64,000 nt of DNA. Source: DASXHZ01 sp036488085 (lineage in GTDB: Bacteria > Acidobacteriota > Thermoanaerobaculia > Gp7-AA8). The stretch is taken from assembly GCA_036488085.1 (NCBI GenBank), contig DASXHZ010000060.1, positions 3,350 to 67,349 of the forward strand, in the 5' to 3' direction. A program made the position numbers and the translations under genes. The notes under the pieces are model-generated. The model had not been told where the DNA came from. It was given only the letters and a program-made list of their open reading frames with translations, and did no database searches. Below are positions 7,891 through 16,641 of the stretch, in pieces (positions within the stretch are counted from its first letter, which is position 1; the number at the start of each line of letters is the position of its first letter).

Positions 7891-10059
7891 TCAGTTCAAG
7901 CGGACATGCAGCGGTGCGAGCTCCGGATCGTGCGCCGCTTCGGCAGCAGAATACCCGTTGCCGACGGCGCGGCGCAGCCAGTTCGTCGCCGCGTCGGAAT
8001 CACCGCGCAATTTCGAGACCACCGCCGCGTCGTAGAGGACGTACGGGTCGGTCGGGTCGATGGTGAGCGCGGCGCGGATCTCGGCGCCTGCATCCTCCAG
8101 CTTCCCGTTCTTCGCGAGACAGCTCGCGATCACGGCGTGCGCGAGGGCGTCATTTGCGTTCACCGACAGCGCGGACCGCGCGGCGGCGATCGCTCGCTCG
8201 TGCGCCTGCGGTGCGTCGGCGTTCCGCGCCGGCGTCCAGCGATAGGCATCGCCGAGGTTCGCCCAGACGCGGTAGTCGTTCGGCGTCAGGGCTGAGGCTC
8301 TCTCGAGCGCCACGCATGCATCGGCATAACGCCCGCTGTCGTAGCGAATGAGGCCGAGGTTCGAGTACGCGGAGCCGCTCGGCGCGAGTGCGATCGAGCG
8401 TTCGTACGCCGCCGCTGCCTCGTCATACCGGCCGAGCGCCTGCAACGCGGCGCCGAGGTTCATGTGACCGCGGGCGCTGTCGGGAACCATCTTGGTCACG
8501 CGGCGAAAAAGCTCCGCTGCCTTCTCGTAGCGGCCGCGCGTGAAGCAGAAACCGCCGTAGAGCATCGCCAGGTTGGTGCTGTCGGGAGCGAGGAGCAGCG
8601 CTCGCTCGAATGTGCTCTCCGCCTCCGCCGCACGTCCCATCGCCGCGTACGTCTGCGCCAGTCCGCCGAGCGACTCGGCTGATTTCGGATCGAGGTCGAT
8701 GCTGTGGGTGAAGCTCGTCGCCGCCTCGGCGTACCGGCCGCCGAGCCGCTGCGACGTGCCGAGCGCGTCATACCCATCGGCGAGACTCGGATCGAGGCGC
8801 ACCGCACGGTCGGCGTACACGGACGCCTCCTCGAGATAGGCGCGCTGGTGCGACAGCAGATATTTCGACATCAGTGCGCGGGCGAGCGTGGCGTTGACCG
8901 GCGCGGAGTCGCGCTCGTCCTTGAGCACCGAATGCAAGGTTCCGATGACGGCATCGACCGAGCGCTCGTCCTTGACGTGCACGAGCCGGTCCCTGGCGTT
9001 GGCGACCGCCGCCAGGGAGGCGGGTGACATAGCACGCGGCGCGGTCAGCTTCGGCGCCGCGTCACGCATATGCAGCGCGTACCACGAGGCACTACCGAGG
9101 AGCGCGACGCCCGCGGCGACGGCAGCTGCGGCCCAGACGTTGCGGCGTCTCTTCGCCGGAAGCGGCGGGAGCGTTGAGCGCGAGCCCGACGTCAGCGTCA
9201 GCATGTCGCGGACCTCGCGTAGGTCGCGCGCGAGATCGATCGTCGAGCCGTAGCGGTCGCGCGGCTCCTTCGAGAGCAGCCGCGTGACGATCCGCTCCAG
9301 CTCCGCCGGGACGGCGGGATTGACCTGCGAGACGGCGGGCACCGGATCGCGGATGATCGCCGCCATCGTCTCCGCGCCGGTCGCCTCGTTGAACGGGCGG
9401 CGGCCGGCGAGCAACTCGAAGAGGATCACGCCGAGGGAGAAATGATCGGTGCGGAAATCGGTTTCGAGCCCGCTCGCCTGCTCCGGCGACATGTATCCGA
9501 CCGTTCCGAACACCGCGCCGGGATGCGTGTGCGGGAGCGTCGTGTCGTTCGGATTGAGCGGACGCACGAGTTTCGCGAGACCGAAGTCGAGGATCTTCAC
9601 GTGGCCGCTGTTCGAGACGTAGCCGCCCGTCGAGATGATGATGTTCTCTGGCTTCAGGTCGCGATGGACGATCCCGCGATCGTGCGCTGCGGCCAGGCCG
9701 TCGGCGACTTTCGAGATGATGCGGACTGCCTGGTTCAGCGTGACCGGCGCCTTCGACGACATGGCGCGCAGGTCCTGTCCCTGGATCAGCTCCATGGCGA
9801 TGTACGCAAGCTCGCCTTCGAAGCCGACGTCGTAAATCGTGACGATGTTCGGGTGGTTCAGCGACGACGCGGCGCGCGCTTCCTGCTCGAAGCGGCGGAG
9901 GTGCTCGGCGCGCGACGCGAGCGTCGGTAAGAGGACTTTGATCGCCACCTCGCGGTCGAGCCGTTTGTCGCGCGCGCGGTAAACCTCGCCCATTCCGCCG
10001 CCACCGATCGGCGCAATGATCTCGTACGGACCAACGGTCGTTCCGGGCTGCAGATTCAA
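7891..10059 (-). CDS. Membrane Ser/Thr protein kinase with C-terminal TPR repeats
   Basis: 722 residues from a TTG start (10,059), where the family's usual opening LQPGTTVGPYEIIAPIGGGG begins; no strong ribosome site is visible. Kinase domain residues 12-275 with glycine loop GGGGMGEVY, VAIK Lys41, catalytic loop HRDLKPEN (132-139), DFG 158-160 and activation-segment GTVGYMSPEQA: all catalytic elements intact. A single TM helix (about 307-328) follows, then about ten TPR units (340-722), presumably periplasmic. This Pkn layout is typical of Acidobacteriota and Planctomycetes; the TPR part is thought to recruit partners. Divergent from the MCP gene with almost no space between them. Confidence 0.92.
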   Translation of the reverse strand: MNLQPGTTVGPYEIIAPIGGGGMGEVYRARDKRLDREVAIKVLLPTLASRAEHLRRFEQEARAASSLNHPNIVTIYDVGFEGELAYIAMELIQGQDLRAMSSKAPVTLNQAVRIISKVADGLAAAHDRGIVHRDLKPENIIISTGGYVSNSGHVKILDFGLAKLVRPLNPNDTTLPHTHPGAVFGTVGYMSPEQASGLETDFRTDHFSLGVILFELLAGRRPFNEATGAETMAAIIRDPVPAVSQVNPAVPAELERIVTRLLSKEPRDRYGSTIDLARDLREVRDMLTLTSGSRSTLPPLPAKRRRNVWAAAAVAAGVALLGSASWYALHMRDAAPKLTAPRAMSPASLAAVANARDRLVHVKDERSVDAVIGTLHSVLKDERDSAPVNATLARALMSKYLLSHQRAYLEEASVYADRAVRLDPSLADGYDALGTSQRLGGRYAEAATSFTHSIDLDPKSAESLGGLAQTYAAMGRAAEAESTFERALLLAPDSTNLAMLYGGFCFTRGRYEKAAELFRRVTKMVPDSARGHMNLGAALQALGRYDEAAAAYERSIALAPSGSAYSNLGLIRYDSGRYADACVALERASALTPNDYRVWANLGDAYRWTPARNADAPQAHERAIAAARSALSVNANDALAHAVIASCLAKNGKLEDAGAEIRAALTIDPTDPYVLYDAAVVSKLRGDSDAATNWLRRAVGNGYSAAEAAHDPELAPLHVRLN

Positions 10060-10091
10060 GAGTGAAGGAAGGATACACCTCGCTCGCGGCT

Positions 10092-12587
10092 ATGATTCGC
10101 ACACCGATGTCCTTCAGCCGCCGATACGTCACGTCGCTCGTTGCGCCGCCCGCGATCGTCACGCTTCCGCTCGCTTTCCTCTTCATCACGCAGGTGGTGC
10201 AGCTCGCGCTCGGACCGGCGTTCGTCGTCGTCGCGCTGCTACTTCTGCTGGCCGCGGGAACCGCAGCGGTGCTCTTCGCGACTCTCACACCGTCCGCGCG
10301 GGTGGTTGAGGAGGCGGTGGTGCGGAAGCAGGGGGTCTCCGAGGCAGTATCGGAGTGTCTGAACAAAACAACGACGCTCGCGCTCGTGGTCTGGCTCGCG
10401 GGCGGACTGGTGTTCGCAGTGCTGGCGACGCTGTTCGTCATGCGGACACCCCTTGGCTTCGGCTACTTCGGCGTCGCCGCGCTCGTCGTGGCCTTCCCGT
10501 CGATCGCGTGGAGCTACGGAGCCGGGAAGCATCGCCTCGTCGAGTACGCGACCGGCAGCGAGGACCTCCGCTACACCGGCCGCGAGCTCTCCCTCGGACG
10601 CAAGGTCGCGATCGTCTTCATGGGATCGCTCCTCGTCGCCGCCGCGGTGCTGATCGAGCTGATCTCCTCGAAGGTGTCGACCACACTCGAACAGCTCGCG
10701 ATCTCTTCGTCGAGCGAGCGCTTCGACCGCGTCTACGACAGCGCGAATCTCATGGCGCACGTCGACGCGCAGGCACTCGACACGCTCCGCGAATACGTTC
10801 CGTCCGACTACTCGCTCTACCGCATCGATCGCAACGGGCAGATGCTCAGCACGAAGGACCCGCTGACGGCGGACGAGGTGCGCGAGATCGTGCGCATCCG
10901 CAAGGGCGACAGTCTCGCGTTCATCTCGCCGCACGTCGTCCGCTTCGCGCCGCTGAAGGATGGATCGATCCTCGCCCTCTCGATTCCATGGGCGCCGTAC
11001 AAAGGCATCCCGGTCCAGATCACGTTCTATGCGATCGTGATCGTCCTCTTCACGATGGCGGCGTTCGCCGCCGCGGCGTTCTTCCTGTCGCGCGACGTTA
11101 CGCGGCCGCTCAACGATCTGCAGGAGATCGCGGAGCAGATGGCGGTCGGCAACTTCAATCAGGCGTCGCGCGTCTTCTCCGACGATGAACTGGGGCAGCT
11201 CGCGATCAGCTTCGGCGAGACGCGCGCGAATCTCCGCCGCCTCCTCGGGCGCATCGGCGGCAGCGGCAGCATCATCACCGACGGCGTGCGCGTGATCACC
11301 GGCGGCACGGAGTCGCTTCTCGTCCGCGCCCGTGACCAAGCCGAGATCACGGAGAACTCGTCCCTCGCCGTCGAGAACATGCGCGGCGGCATCAGCATGG
11401 TCCTCGGCGCGGCCGACGGCGTCACCGACCTCACGCAGGACGCTTCGAGCCGCTCGCTCCAGATGCAAGCCTCGGCTGAGGAAGTCGCGCGCAGCACCGA
11501 GTACCTCTTCCAGTCGGTCGAGAAGACGTCGTCGTCGACGACGGAGATGAATGCGTCGATGCGCGAGATGTCGCAGCGCACCGACGTCCTCGCCGGGATC
11601 GCGGACGAGGCGCTGTCGTTCGTCAGCGAGATGGATTCGACGATCGAACAGCTCCGCCAGACGGCGCAACAGACCGCCGACATCTCGCAGATCGTCGCCA
11701 TCGACGCCCAGGCCGGCGGCGAGGCCGTGAACCGCACCGTCGAAGGGATCAATGCCTCCGAAGAACTGACCATCCGCACCGCGGAGACGCTCGACGAGCT
11801 GCAGCGGAGCGTCGGACAGATCAGCCAAATCCTCAACGTCATCGAAGAGGTGACCAACCGGACGAACCTCCTGGCGCTGAACGCCGCGATCATCGCGGCG
11901 CAGGCCGGCGAGCACGGCGCCGGCTTCACGGTCGTCGCCGACGAGATCCGGCAGCTCGCGGAGCGGACGCGCGGCTCGACGAAAGAGATCGCCACGATCA
12001 TCAAGGCGGTCCAGAACGGATCGCGGCAGGCGGTGATCCGCGTTCACGAAGGCGTCGAAAAGGTGCGCGAGAACGTGGAGCTCGCGAAACGCGCCGCCGC
12101 GTCGCTGGAAAAGATCGTCGGCAGCGCCGCGCGATCGCAGGAGATGGCGACGACGATCTCACGCTCGCTCGACGATCAGGCGAAGGCATCGCGCCATCTG
12201 CACGAGGTGACGTCGCGGATGTCGGATCACATCGCGGAGATCAACCGCGCCACGCGCGAACAGGCGCGCGGCACGCAGCTCCTCGCGCAGGAGGCGGACC
12301 GAGTCCGCGAGATCGCAGGGCAGGTGAAGACGGCAACGGACGAGCAGTCGATGGCCGGCCGCGGCATCACCGTGGCGCTCGAGAAGATCGCCGAGGATGC
12401 GCGCAACATGCGCGACCTCCTCGATCGCCAGCTCACCGAAACCGACCGCATCGCCGACGCCTCCCGCACCATGCTCGACATCGCGCAGCAGAATGACTCG
12501 ATTGCCCGTGAGTTCAACGCGACGGTGCAGAACCTCGTGCGCAGCGGCCAGGAGTTCGAGAGCGAAGTCTCTCGATTCAGGGGGTAG
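10092..12587 (+). CDS. Methyl-accepting chemotaxis protein with N-terminal multi-TM region
   Basis: I prefer ATG 10,092 (831 residues), with GAAGGAAGGA upstream; an in-frame GTG at 10,062 would add ten residues and leave only two bases to the divergent kinase. About four hydrophobic segments precede a further TM helix (KVAIVFMGSLLVAAAVLIEL), a periplasmic segment, a TM helix and a HAMP domain (SRDVTRPLNDLQEIAEQM). The cytoplasmic coiled coil has the signalling tip TNRTNLLALNAAIIAAQAGE, with Ile in place of the common Glu and Gln in place of Arg, a variant known from Geobacter-like receptors. No che genes are in the window, so it may be an orphan receptor. Confidence 0.88.
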   Translation: MIRTPMSFSRRYVTSLVAPPAIVTLPLAFLFITQVVQLALGPAFVVVALLLLLAAGTAAVLFATLTPSARVVEEAVVRKQGVSEAVSECLNKTTTLALVVWLAGGLVFAVLATLFVMRTPLGFGYFGVAALVVAFPSIAWSYGAGKHRLVEYATGSEDLRYTGRELSLGRKVAIVFMGSLLVAAAVLIELISSKVSTTLEQLAISSSSERFDRVYDSANLMAHVDAQALDTLREYVPSDYSLYRIDRNGQMLSTKDPLTADEVREIVRIRKGDSLAFISPHVVRFAPLKDGSILALSIPWAPYKGIPVQITFYAIVIVLFTMAAFAAAAFFLSRDVTRPLNDLQEIAEQMAVGNFNQASRVFSDDELGQLAISFGETRANLRRLLGRIGGSGSIITDGVRVITGGTESLLVRARDQAEITENSSLAVENMRGGISMVLGAADGVTDLTQDASSRSLQMQASAEEVARSTEYLFQSVEKTSSSTTEMNASMREMSQRTDVLAGIADEALSFVSEMDSTIEQLRQTAQQTADISQIVAIDAQAGGEAVNRTVEGINASEELTIRTAETLDELQRSVGQISQILNVIEEVTNRTNLLALNAAIIAAQAGEHGAGFTVVADEIRQLAERTRGSTKEIATIIKAVQNGSRQAVIRVHEGVEKVRENVELAKRAAASLEKIVGSAARSQEMATTISRSLDDQAKASRHLHEVTSRMSDHIAEINRATREQARGTQLLAQEADRVREIAGQVKTATDEQSMAGRGITVALEKIAEDARNMRDLLDRQLTETDRIADASRTMLDIAQQNDSIAREFNATVQNLVRSGQEFESEVSRFRG

Positions 12588-12882
12588 ATTCTTGCAGGTC
12601 GTCGTGGTCTAACTGTTGCGCGAAACTGCGCACGGTGAGGATGGAAACGACCGACGCCTCGATTCGATAGACAACTCGGTGCGAGCGATAGACGACCTCG
12701 CGAAACGTCTCCGACCCAATTTCCGGCACGGCGCGTCCTGATTTCGGGAACCGCGCTAGGCGGTCGGTGACTTTGAACAAGCCGTCGAGCCACTTGAGCG
12801 CCGCCTCTGGCTTGTCTTGCGCAATGTACCGCGCCTCTTCGTAAGCTCGCTCAACAGCGAGCGGCGACCAGATGACCCTCAA
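12577..12882 (-). CDS. RelE/ParE-superfamily toxin
   Basis: 101 residues with the ParE/RelE fold signature: IWSPLAVERAYEEARYIAQDKPEAALKWLD, then GRAVPEI, FREVVYRSHRVVYRI and VSILTVRSFAQQL. ParE toxins inhibit gyrase, RelE/YoeB toxins cleave mRNA on the ribosome; the sequence alone does not decide between them. Its start overlaps the antitoxin stop by four bases, and its 3' end overlaps the convergent MCP gene by eleven bases. The pair is autoregulated through the antitoxin, see the operator at 13,162. Confidence 0.88.
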   Translation of the reverse strand: MRVIWSPLAVERAYEEARYIAQDKPEAALKWLDGLFKVTDRLARFPKSGRAVPEIGSETFREVVYRSHRVVYRIEASVVSILTVRSFAQQLDHDDLQESTP

Positions 12883-13160
12883 CTGCGAAATCGCTTGCGA
12901 AGGAGGGCCTTGGCTTCGCGATTTGAAATACCCGTGCCCTTCTCGATTTGCTTGACGGCGGTTCGGACATCCCGTAACAACTCGAGCTCTTCCACAAGTT
13001 GCGTGTAGCCGCCAACATCGATGAGCACCGCCGCGGCTTGCCCGCGCTGTGTGAGGACAAGCGGACGGCCACTCCGTTTGACTTGCTCAATGAGTTCCGC
13101 GGCATTGGCCCGAAACTCGGATACGGGCTTGATATCGGTGTCGATCCTAGGCTGACGCAT
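12879..13160 (-). CDS. Phd/YefM-family antitoxin
   Basis: 93 residues with the Phd/YefM DNA-binding N-terminus (IKPVSEFRANAAELIEQVKRSGRPLVLTQRGQAAAVLIDVGGY) and a basic C-terminal toxin-neutralising tail. It precedes and overlaps the toxin gene by four bases, the standard order. It should bind the phased GTAC palindromes directly upstream of its start and repress the operon together with the toxin. Confidence 0.9.
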   Translation of the reverse strand: MRQPRIDTDIKPVSEFRANAAELIEQVKRSGRPLVLTQRGQAAAVLIDVGGYTQLVEELELLRDVRTAVKQIEKGTGISNREAKALLRKRFRS

Positions 13161-13161
13161 G

Positions 13162-13189
13162 GTACCTCCAGTGGTACGTGCGATTGTAC
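13162..13189. promoter_or_regulatory. Phased GTAC operator of the toxin-antitoxin operon
   Basis: GTAC occurs at 13,162, 13,174 and 13,186: three copies at exact 12-base spacing in the 30 bases before the antitoxin ATG (minus strand), the first within GGTACC. Known YefM-YoeB operators have TGTACA-core palindromes whose centres are 12 bases apart, so this array is the expected binding site for the antitoxin. Confidence 0.7.
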
Positions 13190-13301
13190 GCTAACGACCC
13201 CTCCTCCCGCCGCATGCGCCGATCTTGTTGGTGACTCAGTCGACGCCGATGGAGCTACAGATCAATACGTTACGTTTGAATTGAGCCGGCTCTATCCTGT
13301 G

Positions 13302-13322
13302 TTCAGGTAACTACTACCTGAA
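13302..13322. terminator. Hairpin at the end of the racemase gene
   Basis: TTCAGGTA (13,302-13,309) and TACCTGAA (13,315-13,322) form a perfect eight-base stem with a five-base loop, seven bases after the racemase stop on the minus strand. There is no strong U-run, so factor-independent termination is uncertain. The adjacent 13,190-13,301 stretch shows nothing else recognisable. Confidence 0.4.
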
Positions 13323-13328
13323 AACAAG

Positions 13329-14024
13329 TCAAATGAGCATCGCACGTACCGCCGCCTCGACATGAATGCGCGTCGTGTCGAGCATCGCCACCCCGCCGTA
13401 CTCAGGCTCGCGGAGGATGAGCGGAAGCTCGGTGCCGCCGAGGATGACCGCGTCGATCGGGGTGCGTGCGTGAATGGCGTGGATGATCGCGATCAGTTTC
13501 TCGCGCGTCTCATCGCGGAATATGCCTGGCACGAGCTCGCCGAGGTACTTCTCGTGGATGAACGCCTGCTCGTCTTCGGACGGCACGATCATCTCGATGC
13601 CGTCGCGGCGCAGGCCGTCGGGATAGATCGATGACTGCATCGTGAAGCGGGTCCCGAAGAGCGCGACACGCTTCATCCCGCGCGCCGCCGCGGCGTGCGA
13701 TGCCGCTTCGACGATGCTGATCATCGGAATCGGCGATGCGGCGCGTACACCATCGAACACCAGATGCGGTGTGTTCGCCGAGATCAGCGCCACCTCGGCG
13801 CCGCCCCGCGCGAGACGCTGCACGGAATCGACGAGGTACTCCGTGAGTCCGTCCATGTCGCCCGCGCTGACGAGCGCGATCCCTTTCTGGATGTCGAGGC
13901 TATCGATGATCAGCGGCGGATAGCTGCCGTCGGCTCGCTCGCGCCCCCAGACCTCGACGAGCGCCTTGTAATAGTCGATCGTCGATTCCGGTCCGAGGCC
14001 GCCGACAACGCCGAGTCTCCGCAT
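13329..14024 (-). CDS. Aspartate/glutamate racemase-family protein lacking both catalytic Cys
   Basis: 231 residues with the overall family pattern: RLGVVGGLGPESTIDYYK, ISANTPHLVFD and ILGGTELPLI. Active racemases use two acid/base residues, usually Cys in CNTAH and GCTE; here these positions are Ala83 and Gly197. Members of the broad-specificity YgeA type have Thr in the first site but keep the second Cys. Either this protein racemises by another residue, works only as a binding or lyase-like protein, or is inactive. It is followed upstream by the channel gene on the same strand with 16 bases between. Confidence 0.8.
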   Translation of the reverse strand: MRRLGVVGGLGPESTIDYYKALVEVWGRERADGSYPPLIIDSLDIQKGIALVSAGDMDGLTEYLVDSVQRLARGGAEVALISANTPHLVFDGVRAASPIPMISIVEAASHAAAARGMKRVALFGTRFTMQSSIYPDGLRRDGIEMIVPSEDEQAFIHEKYLGELVPGIFRDETREKLIAIIHAIHARTPIDAVILGGTELPLILREPEYGGVAMLDTTRIHVEAAVRAMLI

Positions 14025-14040
14025 GGCGACATCTTACGTT

Positions 14041-15642
14041 TCAAGCCACCTTGTGCACCGCGTCGGCCGTCCCGGCGACCCACAGCAGATCGCCGGGCTT
14101 CACGTGCAGATCGCTCGTGAGACGGATGATCAACTCGCCGTCGCGCTCGAGAGCGAGCGCGGAACAGCCATGCGTTCGCAGCGGCAGATCATGAATGGAG
14201 AGCCCGCTCCAGCGCGAAGCGGCGATTCGTTCGACGCGGCGATGCTCCTCGCGCGGCCGTGTGGCGCGGCCGAGGAGGCGCGAGGAGAGCATCTCGCCGG
14301 AGATGTCGGAGATCGAGAGCGCGAAGTCGGCGCCGGCGCGATGGATGTTCGCGACGTTCCGCGCGTGATTCACGCGTGCGATCACCGGGATGTCGGGCGC
14401 GGTGTCGCGTGCGATGACTGTCGCGAAGAGCGTCGCGTCATCGCTGTCGAGCGCGAGCACGATCCCGCGCGACTCGTTGATGCCGGCGCGCGCAAGCACC
14501 GAGGAGTCGAGCACGTCGCCGACCACGTCGACATCCGCCGCCTGTCGCCGCTCAATGACGCGCACTTCTTCCCCCGCATCGCGAAGAACCTCGTGTACCT
14601 TGCGCCCGACTTCACCGAAGCCCGCGATGAGGAACGGCCCGCTTTGGCGCAGAAGCGGGCCGCCGATGACCGCGAGGGCGCGCGCGATGCTCTCGGCGTC
14701 GCCGACCACCTCGAGCACTCCATTCGGCTCGATGCGCATGTCGGCGGTGCAGCGTGTGTCGAGCCGGCTCCCGCACCATTGACCGACGACGACCGCGCCG
14801 CTCTTCGCGCCAACCTCCGCGTCGCGCAGCGTCTTCCCCGCGGCCGGACTGTTCGCCGGGACGCGGATCTCGCGGCGCTGCAGCGACGGCAGCGCCTCGA
14901 TCCCGGGCAATCGCGGACTGAGCGCGTCACTCGCGTGCGCCGCGAGTGCGGCGGCGATGATGTGCCGCGGCGTATAGCTCGCGGTCGCGCCGGCGAGCTC
15001 GATCGGCTTCCGATGCGTCGGGTCTTCGACGAACGCGAAGACCTCGCCGCGGAAGCCCATCTGCCGCGCGCGCAGGATCACGCCGGCGTTCTCCTCGTCG
15101 CGGCCGTTCGCGACGAGCGCGCGCGCCGCCGTGACTCTGCAAGCATCGAGGATGTCGTCGTCGCTGCGGCTGAAGACGACCGGCTGTCCGCGTTCCATCG
15201 CGTTCCGCGCCTGCTCCTCGTCGGTCTCGGCGACGAGCGTCGGCACGTCGCGGTCGCGCAGTCGCTGCAGCAGCATCTCGACCGCCGGACCGTAGCGGTA
15301 CACGATGACGTGCTCCGCGAGCTTCGCGTCGGCCGCGCGCGGAAGCCGCTCCTCGAATCGTTCGGCAAAGTACGGCAGCACGAAGAGCGCGATGATCAGC
15401 GGCGCTGCAACCATCCCTGAAAACTGCACCAGCATCACGAGCCCGATCATGAACGGATGCGACCACGTCGTGTCGCGGCCGTAGCCGGTGGTCGTGAACG
15501 TGTCCGCCGCCCACTCGAGCGCCTGCAGGAGCGTCCGCGGCTTCCGTTCGAAGTGCGCCATCCCGAACTGGTACGCGAGGGAGATGAGGATGAGGTACAC
15601 CACCACACTCGCGAGAAGCACGCCGAGGCGCCGGGACCGCAT
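14041..15642 (-). CDS. Two-TM potassium channel with tandem RCK (TrkA) domains
   Basis: 533 residues from ATG 15,642, the start that places TM1 (RRLGVLLASVVVYLILISLAY) at the N-terminus. A pore loop with selectivity filter TTGYG (51-55) and TM2 (GLVMLVQFSGMVAAPLIIALFVL) are followed by two RCK units. In the first, the nucleotide loop reads VIVYRYGPAVEML and lacks the usual GxGxxG. The second has an intact Rossmann motif LIAGFGEVGRKV and a C-terminal TrkA-C domain (GDLLWVAGTADAVHKV). This resembles GsuK-type gated channels at the inner membrane, controlled by NAD(H), nucleotides or ions. Convergence of two non-identical RCKs suggests gating by only one site. Confidence 0.9.
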   Translation of the reverse strand: MRSRRLGVLLASVVVYLILISLAYQFGMAHFERKPRTLLQALEWAADTFTTTGYGRDTTWSHPFMIGLVMLVQFSGMVAAPLIIALFVLPYFAERFEERLPRAADAKLAEHVIVYRYGPAVEMLLQRLRDRDVPTLVAETDEEQARNAMERGQPVVFSRSDDDILDACRVTAARALVANGRDEENAGVILRARQMGFRGEVFAFVEDPTHRKPIELAGATASYTPRHIIAAALAAHASDALSPRLPGIEALPSLQRREIRVPANSPAAGKTLRDAEVGAKSGAVVVGQWCGSRLDTRCTADMRIEPNGVLEVVGDAESIARALAVIGGPLLRQSGPFLIAGFGEVGRKVHEVLRDAGEEVRVIERRQAADVDVVGDVLDSSVLARAGINESRGIVLALDSDDATLFATVIARDTAPDIPVIARVNHARNVANIHRAGADFALSISDISGEMLSSRLLGRATRPREEHRRVERIAASRWSGLSIHDLPLRTHGCSALALERDGELIIRLTSDLHVKPGDLLWVAGTADAVHKVA

Positions 15643-15667
15643 CGGTCGATTGTAGACTCGTGGCGCC

Positions 15668-16447
15668 GTGGTCACGCTCCTCTGCACCGTGCGCGAATGC
15701 CGTGCGCCGCTCACGCGTGAGACGGCTCGCGTCGTGTGCGAGCGCGGCCACTCGTTCGACATCGCGCGGAGCGGCTACATCAACCTGCTGCAGCCGCAGG
15801 ACCGCCGCGCGAGGAATCCGGGCGACTCGGCGGACGTCGTCGCCGCACGGCGCCGCTTCCTGGAGCACTACGCCGTCCCGCTCGACCTCTCGCATGTCTC
15901 CGCTCCCACCGCCCTGCTGGATGCCGGCTGCGGCGAAGGCCACTACCTCGGCGTGGTGAGAGCGCAGTTCGGCTGTGAGGCGCACGGCGTCGATATCTCC
16001 GTTCCCGCGATCGACGCCGCGGCACGCGCTCATCGCGACTGCGCGTTCGTCGTCGCCAACGCCGACCGCTTTCTCCCCTACGCCGACGGCTCGTTCGACC
16101 TCGTGATGTCGATCAACGCCCGCCTGAACCCCTGCGAGTTCCGCCGCGTCCTCCGCGACGGCGGCACCCTGCTCGTCTCCATCCTCGCCGCCGACGACCT
16201 CCGCGAGCTCCGCGGCGGCCCCGAGCAGGACCATGTCGAGCGAACGATCTCGCTCTTCGCGTCGCAGTTCACCCTCGTCGGCCACGACACCGTCCGCCGC
16301 ACCGTTCACCTCGACCGCGGAGGCATCCGCGACGCGCTGTTGTCGTCGTACCGCGGGATCCGGGACGTTCCCGACGAGGAGCGCGACGTGACGCTGTCAC
16401 GCGACGTGCTGACTTTCGTCGCCATCCGCTCGGACTCGGATTATTGA
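15668..16447 (+). CDS. RlmA-like rRNA guanine-N1 methyltransferase
   Basis: 259 residues from GTG 15,668. N-terminal zinc-binding segment (CTVRECRAPL and CERGHSFD, then the RlmA signature RSGYINLLQP) precedes a SAM-binding Rossmann domain with motif I LLDAGCGEGHYLG. RlmA enzymes methylate N1 of a guanine in helix 35 of 23S rRNA (G745/G748). The zinc ligands here are C-x4/5-C and C-x2/3-H, consistent with the family. It is divergent from the channel gene with 25 bases between the starts. Confidence 0.85.
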   Translation: MVTLLCTVRECRAPLTRETARVVCERGHSFDIARSGYINLLQPQDRRARNPGDSADVVAARRRFLEHYAVPLDLSHVSAPTALLDAGCGEGHYLGVVRAQFGCEAHGVDISVPAIDAAARAHRDCAFVVANADRFLPYADGSFDLVMSINARLNPCEFRRVLRDGGTLLVSILAADDLRELRGGPEQDHVERTISLFASQFTLVGHDTVRRTVHLDRGGIRDALLSSYRGIRDVPDEERDVTLSRDVLTFVAIRSDSDY

Positions 16448-16460
16448 GGAGCACCGCGTC

Positions 16461-16588
16461 TGTCATCCTGAGCCGGCGGAGCGAAGTGCAGGACGGCGAA
16501 CGACCCCTTGCTGAAACGATCGGTACGTTCCAGCAACGGGTCCTTCGATGCGCTACGCGCCTTCGGCGCTCCGCCAGCTCCGGAGGAT
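16461..16588. repeat. Mosaic inverted-repeat element
   Basis: Inner arms 16,498-16,518 and 16,526-16,546 match at 18 of 21 positions around a seven-base loop. Outer flanks (ATCCTGAGCCGGCGGAGCG at 16,465 and CGCTCCGCCAGCTCCGGAGGAT ending 16,588) also pair imperfectly, giving one long cruciform. The opening bases TGTCATCCTGA recur at 48,356 in the SDR terminator. It looks like a non-coding dispersed palindrome. The rest of the 16,448-16,818 gap holds only the small ORF below. Confidence 0.6.
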
Positions 16589-16641
16589 CGAGTGTCCCGC
16601 TTCTCTCTGCTCGTGAATAACCCGCTGCTAGATTCGGGCAA

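Noticed and set aside
10239..12047. 602-residue minus-strand frame opposite the MCP gene
   Set aside because: Arg/Asp-rich shadow of a clear MCP in a GC-rich sequence.
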